Assembly (NCBI GenBank): GCA_031296915.1
Contig: JAVDPC010000008.1
Location: forward strand, 155,440-219,439
DNA: 64,000 nt
Origin: Cerasicoccus frondis
GTDB taxonomy: Bacteria; Verrucomicrobiota; Verrucomicrobiia; Opitutales; Cerasicoccaceae
Reading direction: 5' to 3'
The translations under genes were made by a program, and so were the position numbers. A model generated the notes under the pieces. The model searched no databases. It saw only the letters and a list, made by a program, of their open reading frames with translations, and was not told where the DNA came from. This document shows, in pieces, positions 25,836 to 35,138 of this stretch (position 1 is the stretch's first letter; every line of letters starts with the position of its first letter).

Positions 25836-27002
25836 ATGAAAATTACTGAAGTAAAAGTCTGGCTCGTCGAGGGTGTAAAATACAACTGGACGATGCTCAA
25901 GGTTTATACTGACACCGGTCATACTGGTGTTGGTGAAGCAACGAATTGGCCTGGATCACCGATTGTCGAAGCTGCCGCGAAGCATGTTGGAGAGCGTGTA
26001 ATCGGCATGGACCCACGTCGGGTGGACTTTATCTGGAGCAAGCTCTATCGTGACTTGAATTGGATTGGGCCTTTTGGCGCCAGCATGTGCGCCATCAGCG
26101 GCATCGACATGGCTTTGCTGGACCTGAAGGGCAAACTCTTGAGTGTGCCCTGTTATGAGCTCTTGGGAGGCGCTTACCAGAAGTCGCTCCGATTATACGC
26201 TAACTACTGGTTCGCGAAGGGCGGGCACAACGCGGCTGACTATGCGGAGCAGGCCAGGAAGGTAAAGCAATCCGGCTTTAAGGGGCTGAAATTCGACCCG
26301 TTTGCTCACACGAATTATTTCTATGGCGAAGATCTCTCGACGAATCTCGAGCTCTCGCATGCACAACAGAATTTGGCGTTCGAGGTGACGAAGGCAGTCC
26401 GCGAGGCAGTTGGACCGGAGTTCGATATGATGATTGAAACTCATGCGTTGATGAATACCCAGACTGCGCTGAGCATGGCAGAGCGGCTCGCGCCACTTGG
26501 CGTGACGTGGTATGAGGAACCGGCTGGGCCTGAAAATGTCAATACCCTCAAGGCAATTCGCCAGCGCTTACATTCTTCGGTGCCGATGTGCGTCGGTGAG
26601 CGCCACTACACGCGCCACGGTTTTCGTCCAGTGCTTGAGCAACACTTGTGTGATGTGATTATGCCGGACATTACTCGCTGTGGCGGCCCGTCCGAAATGA
26701 AGCGTATTGCAACGATGGCCGAAGCTTACGGCGTGCCGATCGCGCCACACAATCCGAATGGTCCGTTGAGCACGCTGGCCAGCGCTCACGTCTGCGCCAG
26801 CATCCCTAATTTCTTTCGATGTGAGTTTATGTATAACGATGTGCCATGGCGCGATCAGGTCATTTCACACCCGCTGGATGTGCGCGACGGGCACTTGCAC
26901 TTAAGCGAACGCCCGGGGCTTGGCGTTGATTTGATCGAAGAGGAATTGGAGAAACATCCTGGCATTCGTGGATTCCAGGAACGCGAAAATTTCTATGTTT
27001 AG
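25836..27002 (+). CDS. Enolase-superfamily sugar-acid dehydratase (galactonate/mannonate dehydratase-like)
   Basis: 388 residues from the ATG at 25836; the open frame extends upstream but overlaps the preceding gene. Mandelate-racemase-like domain order: N-terminal capping domain, then Lys152 in GLKFDPF, acidic/His segment IETHAL (Glu201, His203), WYEEP (Glu227), GERHYTR (Glu255) and catalytic-type His305 in APHNPNGP. The APHNPxGP segment resembles D-galactonate-type dehydratases. Predicted to dehydrate an aldonic or uronic-derived acid to a 2-keto-3-deoxy acid, which the RraA-like protein could cleave. Substrate unproven. Confidence 0.8.
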   Translation: MKITEVKVWLVEGVKYNWTMLKVYTDTGHTGVGEATNWPGSPIVEAAAKHVGERVIGMDPRRVDFIWSKLYRDLNWIGPFGASMCAISGIDMALLDLKGKLLSVPCYELLGGAYQKSLRLYANYWFAKGGHNAADYAEQARKVKQSGFKGLKFDPFAHTNYFYGEDLSTNLELSHAQQNLAFEVTKAVREAVGPEFDMMIETHALMNTQTALSMAERLAPLGVTWYEEPAGPENVNTLKAIRQRLHSSVPMCVGERHYTRHGFRPVLEQHLCDVIMPDITRCGGPSEMKRIATMAEAYGVPIAPHNPNGPLSTLASAHVCASIPNFFRCEFMYNDVPWRDQVISHPLDVRDGHLHLSERPGLGVDLIEEELEKHPGIRGFQERENFYV

Positions 27003-27008
27003 TAAGCT

Positions 27009-27806
27009 ATGCCTTTGACTATAGATTTAACGGGCAAACATGCTCTTGTGACGGGCGTGACGAGCGGCATTGGCGCTGGAATTGCCAGAGTGCTGGCTCA
27101 AGCCGGCGCAAATGTTTTTGGTTGTGGTCGGTCAGAGCTTGCTTCGAAAGGAGCTCAAGAATTTCTGTCCAATGGCAAAGATGAAGGCGTTTCGGTAGCC
27201 TACCGTCAGGTGGACGTACTAAGTGGTTTGGAGCTACAGGAATTGCCCTTGGTGATGGCTGAAGAATTTGGCGGAATTGACATCCTCATTTCCAATGCGG
27301 GAAACAATGTGTTTAAAGGCGCGGCGGGCTGCACTGAAGGCGAGTGGCAGCATAATATGGATTTGAATCTCGCCAGTCATTGGCGACTCGCCAACTACTG
27401 CCGTCCTTATTTGGAGCAGAATGGCGGCGTTATTCAGATCATGACGTCAAACCATGCATTTGCATCGATGCCGGGGTGCTTCCCATACAATGTCACCAAA
27501 ACAGCGTTGACTGGTCTGGTGCGTAGCTTGGCCATTGAATGGGGGCCACGGATTCGAACCGTTGGCATTGCGCCGGGTTTTATCGATAGCGCTGGCAATG
27601 ATAAATGGTTTGAAACCTTCCCCAATGCAGTTGAAGCGCGGGCTAAGACGATTGCAATGCATCCTGTTGGCAAACTGGGAACGCCCGAGGAAATCGGGGG
27701 CTGGTGTGCATTTCTTGCTAGTGATTACGCGGCGTTTGCCAGCGGCGCGACTTACATCATCGATGGTGGTCGACTGGCTCTATTGCAGGATTCTATGGGC
27801 AACTAA
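27009..27806 (+). CDS. SDR-family NAD(P)-dependent oxidoreductase
   Basis: 265 residues, six bases after the enolase-superfamily gene. TGVTSGIGAG cofactor loop, ISNAGNN, Ser-containing strand IMTSNHAF, catalytic YNVTK and C-terminal SGATYIIDGGR. Typical sugar or sugar-acid dehydrogenase of pathways with IclR control. Probably oxidises the sugar or reduces a keto intermediate in the same route. Confidence 0.85.
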   Translation: MPLTIDLTGKHALVTGVTSGIGAGIARVLAQAGANVFGCGRSELASKGAQEFLSNGKDEGVSVAYRQVDVLSGLELQELPLVMAEEFGGIDILISNAGNNVFKGAAGCTEGEWQHNMDLNLASHWRLANYCRPYLEQNGGVIQIMTSNHAFASMPGCFPYNVTKTALTGLVRSLAIEWGPRIRTVGIAPGFIDSAGNDKWFETFPNAVEARAKTIAMHPVGKLGTPEEIGGWCAFLASDYAAFASGATYIIDGGRLALLQDSMGN

Positions 27807-27915
27807 GAGCCAAAGAGCCAAGAACATATCCTGATGCGCAACGGCATGGATATTTGCGCGTTTGCCGGGATTGATTTATGAACCGCTTCGCTGAATTTTA
27901 GTATTTTGACACTGC

Positions 27916-28995
27916 CTACACCTGATGGTCGACTTCCAGTCCCATCATTCGAAGTAGTTCGTAGTCTGGCGTTCGGGTGTCGCCATCAGTGTCAATGATG
28001 GAAAAGTCCCCGGAGTAATCCCACATTGCCCAGCCAATGCCCAAGTGCTCGAAGCTATTTATCACATCGTGAATCCATGCTATTCGTGACTTGCGATCAC
28101 AGTATTTTTTATAGACGCCAAACTCATTGCAAATTACTGGAACGCCTAGTTGCTTTCCAAGCTCTACGGCAGGTGCGAGGTATTCCCGGTATTTTTGTGC
28201 GTTCCAGCCTACATCAATGTATTCCTGCAATTGCCTTATGGCGTCCTCGTCACTCTGCCCATGGAGTAATTCTGGCGCATTAGAGGTTTTGGCAGGATAG
28301 GTCAGGCCAATCGTGTGCTCCATCCAGGGATTCCCCCATCCGGCTCCCTGATGGGTGAAGGATGAGGGCTCATACATGTGGAAATTGATGATTTGGTTGG
28401 AATCAGCCGGTAACTCAATTTCTAGCAATTGCGGTAATTGAGACCATTGGTCGCCGGTTACAACCTGAGTATGGTCGGGGGCATGCTCTCGAATCGCCTC
28501 GGCGCATCGCTGTTGGATCTGCGACCAGCGAGACGGGTTCCACAAGCAGGGCTCATTCAAAATTTCGAGCAATGTTTTTTCCGGGTCAAATGAGCTTAGA
28601 TACGATGCGAAGGATCGCCAAAAAGTAATGAATGTGTCGACGGCTTCATCAGAACTTGCCAGGGCGTTTTTGAAAGGAGTCTCAGGATGGATGTCCACCA
28701 TGACCGCCAAGCCAGCATCATGGCATGCTGATATTGCTTTGCCAATACGCCGCAGATACTGGTGGGGGAGTTTGTCTGGAGATCCCATTCCGAGAATCGG
28801 CTCACAGGCGATCGGCAAGCGCACATGGTCAAACCCCAGCATACTGATGAGCTCTATATCGTCGCGATCAAGGTGCGTATCAAAATGTTCGAAGGTGTAA
28901 CCTCGGTCTGTATAGACTTGAGAAAACCAATGGCTCAGATTGATGCCTCGTCGGAATTGCGCGGCGCGCCGAAATGGGATTGAAGCTTGAATCAT
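27916..28995 (-). CDS. GH5-like glycoside hydrolase, apparently cytoplasmic
   Basis: 359 residues with a cellulase-fold (GH5) barrel. Conserved pieces: FRRGINLSHWF at the first strand, DHVRLPI, HPETPF, acid/base Glu148 in LEILNEP, INFHMYEP with His206, and nucleophile Glu291 in VICNEFGVY; terminal AMWDYSG. No signal peptide is visible, so it probably acts on imported oligosaccharides, such as beta-glucan or mannan fragments. Convergent with the SDR gene; transcribed away from the PEP-CTERM gene's region. Confidence 0.85.
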   Translation of the reverse strand: MIQASIPFRRAAQFRRGINLSHWFSQVYTDRGYTFEHFDTHLDRDDIELISMLGFDHVRLPIACEPILGMGSPDKLPHQYLRRIGKAISACHDAGLAVMVDIHPETPFKNALASSDEAVDTFITFWRSFASYLSSFDPEKTLLEILNEPCLWNPSRWSQIQQRCAEAIREHAPDHTQVVTGDQWSQLPQLLEIELPADSNQIINFHMYEPSSFTHQGAGWGNPWMEHTIGLTYPAKTSNAPELLHGQSDEDAIRQLQEYIDVGWNAQKYREYLAPAVELGKQLGVPVICNEFGVYKKYCDRKSRIAWIHDVINSFEHLGIGWAMWDYSGDFSIIDTDGDTRTPDYELLRMMGLEVDHQV

Positions 28996-29413
28996 GGCAT
29001 GTATGTCTGTGCTAACTGAGGCGTCATTGACTGGCTCATTGCGAAATGATGAGAACGCTGGTTGATCCTCAATTCATTATAGTAATCGATGCGGGCCAAT
29101 GCGGTTAGTCGAATGCTGATTCGTATTATGCATATCTCCGATACCGGCTGCTTGGATGTTGTTATCGTAGAAGGGGTGGATGATCAGAAACTTGCCCCTG
29201 GAACCTTCGGCTAGCTTGAGGATATGAGCAGGCTGATAGTCTATATCTGTCCGGGCCTTTGTAGATTTCTGATCGTGCTGATTCTATAGGTGCTGAATCT
29301 GACGTTGGATCGTTTATGTGTTCAGTCGATCTCGTTTCGTTGCCTTGATAAGACAAAGAAAGGGCCAGTCCGAAAGCGAACTGGCCCTGTGTGCGAATTA
29401 AAGTTTTTCAGTT
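28996..29413. other. Intergenic region, 418 bp
   Basis: Upstream region of the GH5 gene and downstream of the PEP-CTERM gene. Apart from the terminator at 29361-29388 I see no gene or clear operator. Confidence 0.5.
29361..29388 (-). terminator. Terminator of the PEP-CTERM gene
   Basis: 9-bp perfect arms AGGGCCAGT/ACTGGCCCT with a 10-nt loop; read on the minus strand it is followed by TTTCTTT, 26 bp beyond the stop at 29414. Confidence 0.8.
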
Positions 29414-30244
29414 CTAAACGCGGCGGCGGCGGCGAGCAAATGCCAGAGCGCCGAGAGCAGAGCCGATAATTAGAGCGTAAGTGCCAGGCTCGGGGATGTT
29501 CGACATTTCGAAGTTGTCGAAGTCGATCGTGGTTGATCCACCTGCCAGCGGAGAGCGGTTACGGTAACCAAAGTTTTCGCCCGTAAGCGGGGATGTGTCG
29601 CTGACAATTGCCGATGTGCCGATTTGCGACGTGCCTGTGGCGTCATACAAGCTCAGGGTCATGTTGAGCGTGCTGCCGGCGATGGTTGCTTCGAGGCGCA
29701 AGGTGTAGGTGGTGTCTAGGTTGACTGCCAGGATGCTGCTGCCGCTGTTATCATCGGCCAGACCAGTGGAAGTTACGCTCAAGCTTGAGCCAGAGTCGCC
29801 GAGACGGAGGATGCGCAGTGTGCCCTCGCTGGATCCGCTATTGCCGTTGGCATAGCTGTAGTCCGCGAGGTAGTAGGCATTGCCACCGCTGGCGCCGGAG
29901 CCGCTGAACGCGCTGTCCGCGCCGAAGACGCCGAAGCCGAGCGTTTGGGCGGTGCCTTGCAGGTTGCCAAGGCTGGTAAGCGTGAACTGAGTTTCCATCG
30001 TGAACGACGTGTCTGCGTTCGTGACAGGCAGAGAGGCAGTAGACGGAGAGCCACCGCCCACAGTGTTGGAGTAGTTCCACTGGTATGAGCCGGAAGAAAC
30101 CGTCCATTCGGCATCTGTGTTTTCGGCAGGAAATGCGGTGTTATCGCCGCTTCCGCTGAAGTCGTTCGTGTAAGGAATCGTTACGGCTCCAAGGGGGCAA
30201 ACGCTAGCCAGGACAATAGATGTTAGGAGGGATTGTAATTTCAT
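29414..30244 (-). CDS. PEP-CTERM-anchored secreted protein, LamG-like
   Basis: 276 residues. A signal peptide (MKLQSLLTSIVLASVCPLGA) is followed by a Ser/Gly/Thr-rich beta-sandwich (MNDFSGSGDN-like start, then TSFTMETQFTLTSL) and the sorting tag IPEPGTYALIIGSALGALAF followed by RRRRRV. PEP-CTERM proteins are exported and processed by exosortase, which is not in this window. Function beyond a surface or matrix protein is unknown; it lies between GH5 and GH16 genes and may bind polysaccharide. Confidence 0.8.
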   Translation of the reverse strand: MKLQSLLTSIVLASVCPLGAVTIPYTNDFSGSGDNTAFPAENTDAEWTVSSGSYQWNYSNTVGGGSPSTASLPVTNADTSFTMETQFTLTSLGNLQGTAQTLGFGVFGADSAFSGSGASGGNAYYLADYSYANGNSGSSEGTLRILRLGDSGSSLSVTSTGLADDNSGSSILAVNLDTTYTLRLEATIAGSTLNMTLSLYDATGTSQIGTSAIVSDTSPLTGENFGYRNRSPLAGGSTTIDFDNFEMSNIPEPGTYALIIGSALGALAFARRRRRV

Positions 30245-30300
30245 GGATCTTAATGGTTAACAAACATCGTATTCGACGCCAATTTATGGTTTGGGGTGGG

Positions 30301-30354
30301 CAATGCTTATTGTATCTCGCACCTACAGTGCATTGCTCGATACAATAGGCATTG
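30301..30354. repeat. Inverted repeat between PEP-CTERM and GH16 genes
   Basis: 16-bp arms (30301-30316 and 30339-30354) with one mismatch, starting CAATGC and ending GCATTG, plus an inner GCAC/GTGC pair. It lies 57 bp upstream of the PEP-CTERM start (30244) within the 305-bp gap; operator or hairpin, with no terminator-like T-tract. Confidence 0.55.
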
Positions 30355-30549
30355 GCGTGTTAACATAATAGCATGTTTCCCGTAGAGGGAGCTAGTTCAT
30401 CTCTGCTTTCAGAATTGCATATTGCCGACCACGGTTGGGGGGCACTTATGTCAAAAACTGTATTTGGATTGATTGAGTTCTTTGTTTTGGGAGGAGAATC
30501 GTTGCGCATTTCGTCTGAAATTTGGCAATTTCGGCTCTGTGCGCTGAGG

Positions 30550-32493
30550 CTAGTCCTTAGTGGTCGGAGCCGCTGGAGTCGGCTGGGTGGACTTAACGCC
30601 GTCGACGTCTGATGCCAAGTCGGCGCGTTGCCAGGCGCGGACGTAATCGATCACGAAATCATCGGGCAAGGGCTCGTCCTGCAGCGGGACATTTGCCCAG
30701 CCACCGGATACATGGGTGAACATGATGTCGGCCGGGACATCGGAAATGCGCGGCGTTTCCCATTCGGCGACCAGACGTCCGTTGTTGTAAATCGCGGCGT
30801 AGCCGGGCAGCCAAAGCAGGCCGGTGGTGATGTAACCATCCTCGTCGTGCGCGACATAGATCTGCTCGGTGCCGGTTTGCTTGTGGTCTTTGCCATAGCC
30901 GTCCCAGTGGAAGGCGATGTTGTAGCGGTAGGGGCCCCAACCGCTGAGATATTCCATGATGTCAAACTCCATGCCGCCGCGACCGGTGTCGGCGCGTTTC
31001 CATTGAGGACCTTCGTCGATGCCGCGATCGGGCATGAGCCAAAGTGCAGGCCATACGCCGGGCGCGGTTGGGAGCTTCATGCGTGCTTCAAAGTAGCCAT
31101 ATCGCTGAACCCATTTTCCGTAGGTATCAAGAAAGCCGGATGCATAGTCGGTGACTTTACCATCGGGGTCGTCGTTGTGGTGACCGCGCTTTTTCTCGTA
31201 GCGCAAAATGGCTGTGCCGTCTTCGATGATTACATTGTCTTTGGAAAAGTGCGTGCGCTTGTCCCAATAGTTTTCGGTGTAGATATTCCACTTTGTCAGG
31301 TCAATGGTGTCGCCTTTGAACTCTTCCTCGAAGGTCAGTTTCCAATCACCCTCCACAGGCGGACGCTGGCCAACCCATTCGGGGAGCTGGATGCTTGGGG
31401 CATCGAGCTTGGCAGAAATGATTTCAATCACTTGCTTGCCGCCTTGGGCATCGGCGGAGACGATGAAGTTCTTTACCTTGTCGCTGGCAAAACGAGTGCC
31501 GGCGCCTTTCTCTCCATCCCAGTTTGTCTTGCTGGACCCGGTGATGCCGCGCCATGGAGTTTCCGGAATGAAGGAGACGATGATCTCGCCGGTTTCTCCG
31601 GGTGCGATGGGGCTCTTGGGCTGGCTGCCGCTCGTGGGGCCTTTTTCGCTATCCAGTTTGATCGTCGGGGAAATGCTGGAGCGACCCATATTGCGAACTT
31701 TGAAGACGACTTGGTTGCCGTCGATCAGGCGCCACTTGCCTTGCGGCGGTGATACCTTCACATATTGGCCTTTATCGCTGAAGGCGATTTGCAGCGCGTT
31801 TTTATCCTCGGGGGATGGGCGCACGTGGGCATCGCCGTGAACCTTTACTTGCTTGTCCACATCGAGAGGAATGCCTTGCCCCAGGATGTAGCCATTCTGC
31901 GGGTCGACTTTGATTTTGCTCGGGTCGACTGGCGGCTTCTCACCGGACGGTCCACCAGCCACCAGCGATTGGATCAGCAGCTTGCGCTCGTCCTTAACTT
32001 TGCCGGTGAAGACGAGGATACGGGTGATTTTGGCCGGGTCCAGCTTGTAGCTGGGCTTGTTGCCATTGGAGTAGCCGAAAATGACTTTGACCGTTTTGGT
32101 TTGGCCTTCTTTCAGGTAAGTATTCTCGGTGTTCCATGGCGAGGAGCCGGGCTCATAGGCGTTGTCAACGCGCAGGCTTACCGACATCGACTCTTTACCA
32201 ATGTTGGTGACGGTCACGGCGACATGGCCGTAGTTTGATAAATCCCAGGAGGCGCCAGTGGTGGGCTGAAACTCTATGCCGGGATAATTTTCACTGCCGG
32301 GTGTGACAGTCATGACCACACCGGGTTCGCTGGCGTTCGTGCTTTCCTCAACCGTGACTTGGGAGGAACTGGGTTTGATGGACTCGGTGACCGTGGGGGA
32401 ATCGAGATCCAGGATTTCTTGGGTATCGGCGGCGTGGCTGTTGAGGCCGCTGATACTGAAAGCGAGAAGCAACAATGCATTCAATTTTCGCAT
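30550..32493 (-). CDS. Secreted GH16 glycoside hydrolase with N-terminal beta-sandwich modules
   Basis: 647 residues with a signal peptide (about 1-21). Residues about 25-380 hold two similar beta-sandwich modules (each with GxxVAVTVTNIG- or NQVVFKVRNMG-type strands), probably carbohydrate binding. GH16 catalytic domain about 385-625: WKLTFEEEF start and active-site motif MEFDIMEYLSG (Glu509, Asp511, Glu514; the ExDxxE form with beta-bulge used by agarases, porphyranases, carrageenases and laminarinases), then FHWDGYG. A Pro/Thr-rich tail closes the protein. Acts outside the cell on a marine-type galactan or beta-1,3-glucan; the exact subfamily is not determined. Confidence 0.88.
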   Translation of the reverse strand: MRKLNALLLLAFSISGLNSHAADTQEILDLDSPTVTESIKPSSSQVTVEESTNASEPGVVMTVTPGSENYPGIEFQPTTGASWDLSNYGHVAVTVTNIGKESMSVSLRVDNAYEPGSSPWNTENTYLKEGQTKTVKVIFGYSNGNKPSYKLDPAKITRILVFTGKVKDERKLLIQSLVAGGPSGEKPPVDPSKIKVDPQNGYILGQGIPLDVDKQVKVHGDAHVRPSPEDKNALQIAFSDKGQYVKVSPPQGKWRLIDGNQVVFKVRNMGRSSISPTIKLDSEKGPTSGSQPKSPIAPGETGEIIVSFIPETPWRGITGSSKTNWDGEKGAGTRFASDKVKNFIVSADAQGGKQVIEIISAKLDAPSIQLPEWVGQRPPVEGDWKLTFEEEFKGDTIDLTKWNIYTENYWDKRTHFSKDNVIIEDGTAILRYEKKRGHHNDDPDGKVTDYASGFLDTYGKWVQRYGYFEARMKLPTAPGVWPALWLMPDRGIDEGPQWKRADTGRGGMEFDIMEYLSGWGPYRYNIAFHWDGYGKDHKQTGTEQIYVAHDEDGYITTGLLWLPGYAAIYNNGRLVAEWETPRISDVPADIMFTHVSGGWANVPLQDEPLPDDFVIDYVRAWQRADLASDVDGVKSTQPTPAAPTTKD

Positions 32494-32964
32494 CTGTAAA
32501 TGTATCGGATGTTGGAGTACGGGGTGTTAAGGAGAAGCAGCAGTGTGGCAGGAGCCTCACTGCGCTTGGTGATGGATAGACTATATACGCTTTCTTGCGT
32601 TTCGGGTAGTCTATAGCTGATCTGAATTATGGTGAATTTCAGAGCGGAGAAAATGGCCTGATTCATGATTTCAGATCACTCAATCCTGTTGCAGTGATGG
32701 ACTAAGCCTGGAAGTCGGAGCGAGTAGGGAGAGGGGCGGAGAATCGCTTGATGGCCGTCGAGAGAAGATTGTCGCATGGATTTTAATCAATTAGAGAGCC
32801 CTTGTTTTGTGAGTTGTTGATATCCATTTAGCATTTGTCGACTATGTCAGGTATCGACCGTTTTTTTGTGGCAAGCCGACCATGAGTCTACAAAGATACT
32901 TTTCTGAAAACCGACCTCACACCGCAAAGGTATCTTCTGAATTCCCCCAAATTTCTCGTTACCG
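32494..32964. other. Intergenic region between divergent GH16 and GH1-AraC genes, 471 bp
   Basis: Contains divergent promoters. The only clear structure is the direct repeat at 32891-32941 listed separately. No credible small gene. Confidence 0.5.
32891..32941. promoter_or_regulatory. Direct repeat upstream of the GH1-AraC fusion gene
   Basis: CAAAGATACTTTTCTGAA (32891-32908) and CAAAGGTATCTTCTGAA (from 32925) are the same element with two substitutions and one base deleted, 34 bp start to start and 24 bp before the start codon. The spacing equals that of the AraC-type repeat at 6674-6717. Candidate binding site for the AraC domain encoded just downstream. Confidence 0.45.
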
Positions 32965-34752
32965 ATGAGCACAACATCCACTTCTTTCCCGGATAATTTT
33001 ACCTGGGGCGTGGCCACATCCTCCTACCAAATCGAAGGCTCGCCCGATGCTGATGGGAAGGGGCCGTCCATATGGGACGCTTTTACCCAGCAGGAGGGGA
33101 AGATTTGGAACGACCACGATGGCCGCATCGCGTGTGATCATTATCAGCGATATCGTGACGATGTGGAACTGATGGCCAAGATGGGCATCAAGGCGTATCG
33201 GTTTTCAGTATCGTGGCCGCGGGTGGCGCCCGATGGGTTTGGCCCGGTGAACCATGACGGGCTGGCGTTCTATGATCGCCTCGTTGATACCTTGCTTGAG
33301 CATGGCATTGAGCCTTGGGTGACGCTCTTTCATTGGGAGCTGCCGTATGCATTGCATCTGCGCGGTGGCTGGCTTAACCCGGATATCGCCGGACATTTTG
33401 CGAGGTATGCCGGCGTGGTGACCGAGCGCCTGTCTGATCGCGTGAGTAACTGGATTACCATTAACGAGCCGCAGTGCTTTCTTGGCTTGGGTTATTTGAC
33501 TGGTGAGCATGCGCCCGGCCTGAAGTGCTGTTTGAAAGAGGTGCTCCTGGCAGGGCACAATGTGCTGCTGGCTCACGGACGCGCGGTGATGGCGATTCGG
33601 GAGAAGGCAAAAAAGCCGGCGCAGATCGGCTGGTCGCCAGCGGGGCCAATCTACTGCCCAGCGACACCTCGGCTCGAAGATATCAAAGCTGCGCAACAAG
33701 CAATGAAGGCCATTTTTCCCGGCACGATTTGGAACAATCGCTGGTGGGTGGACCCAGTGGTGCTCGGTGGCTACCCGGAGGATGGCATGCTGGTGTATGG
33801 TAAGGATGCGCCAAAGGCGCCTGATTCGGATTTCGACATCATTAAGCAGCCGATCGATTTCTTTGGGTGCAATATCTTCCAAGGCGTCCCGGTGAAGCCA
33901 GGGCCGGATGGAGCGCCCGTTATGGCGAAGCAATCGCCCGGTCAGCCACTGTCGCTCTACGAATGGCATCAGGCGCCAGCGTCTCTTTACTGGGGTCCGC
34001 GCCTGATTCAGGAGATGTATGGCCTGCCCATTGTCATCACGGAAAACGGTCTTTCAATCGGTGATCAGGTTAACCGCGATGGGGGAGTCCATGATCACAA
34101 CCGTATCGATTTCCTTGTCGAATATTTGATCTCTTTAAAGCGAGCGCTCGATGAGGGGATCGATATTCGCGGTTATTTTCACTGGTCGTTCATGGACAAC
34201 TTCGAATGGCAAGAGGGCTACAAGCACCGGTTTGGTTTGGTCTATGTCGACTACGAGTCGCAACGTCGCTTGCTCAAGGATTCGGCTTTTTGGTACAAGG
34301 AGCTGATCGAGACCAACGGCGAGAGCCTGAATCAATACATAAATACCACGGAAGCGCCGCAGCCGTATATCATCAAGGCGACGATTCGCTATGTGGATGA
34401 GAATATTCGGGAGAATTTTAACATTAAAACCATCGCCGCGCACCTGAAGTGCCACCCTGACTTTTTGAGCCGCGCGTTCAAGCAACACACGGGAAGAAAC
34501 TTAAGCGACTACATTCGCCGGTCACGCATTGATCTGGCGATGGAGAAGTTGAGAACGCCGGGCATTTACATCAACGATGCTGCGGATGAATCCGGCTTCT
34601 CGGACCCGGTTCACTTTGCCAAGGTATTTCGGAAACTAGTGGGCATGACGCCGGGGCAATACCAGAAGCAGTATCGTGCATCACTGGAGCCGTCTTCGCC
34701 TGATTCACCGCTGCCACTTTCGCAACCACGGTCGTCCGGATTTTTTGACTAA
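32965..34752 (+). CDS. GH1 beta-glucosidase fused to an AraC-type DNA-binding domain
   Basis: 595 residues in one uninterrupted frame, without signal peptide. Residues about 7-452 are a complete GH1 barrel: acid/base Glu168 in TINEPQ, nucleophile Glu360 in VITENG, and the conserved FTWGVATSSYQIEG start and FHWSFMDNFEW end. Residues about 468-572 are a full AraC two-helix-turn-helix domain (FNIKTIAAHLKCHPDFLSRA, then DAADESGFSDPVHFAKVFRK). GH1 enzymes are normally about 450 residues, so the DNA-binding domain is an addition. Both glycosidase catalytic residues are kept, so it may be an active enzyme that also binds DNA, or a sensor using the barrel to bind a beta-glucoside. Divergent from the GH16 gene. 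Confidence 0.88.
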   Translation: MSTTSTSFPDNFTWGVATSSYQIEGSPDADGKGPSIWDAFTQQEGKIWNDHDGRIACDHYQRYRDDVELMAKMGIKAYRFSVSWPRVAPDGFGPVNHDGLAFYDRLVDTLLEHGIEPWVTLFHWELPYALHLRGGWLNPDIAGHFARYAGVVTERLSDRVSNWITINEPQCFLGLGYLTGEHAPGLKCCLKEVLLAGHNVLLAHGRAVMAIREKAKKPAQIGWSPAGPIYCPATPRLEDIKAAQQAMKAIFPGTIWNNRWWVDPVVLGGYPEDGMLVYGKDAPKAPDSDFDIIKQPIDFFGCNIFQGVPVKPGPDGAPVMAKQSPGQPLSLYEWHQAPASLYWGPRLIQEMYGLPIVITENGLSIGDQVNRDGGVHDHNRIDFLVEYLISLKRALDEGIDIRGYFHWSFMDNFEWQEGYKHRFGLVYVDYESQRRLLKDSAFWYKELIETNGESLNQYINTTEAPQPYIIKATIRYVDENIRENFNIKTIAAHLKCHPDFLSRAFKQHTGRNLSDYIRRSRIDLAMEKLRTPGIYINDAADESGFSDPVHFAKVFRKLVGMTPGQYQKQYRASLEPSSPDSPLPLSQPRSSGFFD

Positions 34753-35138
34753 ATCAGGCATCGTTCAAGCCCATTGATTATCTGCCGGAGAAAATTTATG
34801 GTCGGCCTGTCTGTTTATTTTTTGCAATGAGTAAGGGCGGTCGATTGCTGATAGAGTTCGTGCAGCCGTTGAGTTGAAGGCGTCAATCTAGACTCTGCTT
34901 TGGGGCAAAACGATCGGAAGTTTTTCTTGGAGTCGAAAATTGCTTGATAAGCCGAGAGGCATTCACTGCGCAAAAAAAACATTCCGATATCGCATGGCGT
35001 ATCGGGCGCTCGACTGTTGCTGCTATTGGGCGAAACCGGGTAAGAGTCCTTGACATATTCACTCATGGCGGGATTACTGGAGGGACTTGAGCCACAGATC
35101 ATCGTTTAAATGCGGCATCTTCGGATGCTCAAGCTACT
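34753..35138. other. Intergenic region, 386 bp
   Basis: No recognised gene. A 95-codon minus-strand frame (34815-35102) has no family features and I do not support it. No terminator or operator stands out. Confidence 0.45.

Noticed and set aside
34815-35102. 95-codon minus-strand frame between the GH1-AraC and giant-repeat genes
   Set aside because: No recognisable family, composition unlike neighbouring proteins, no ribosome-binding site or terminator; probably chance.
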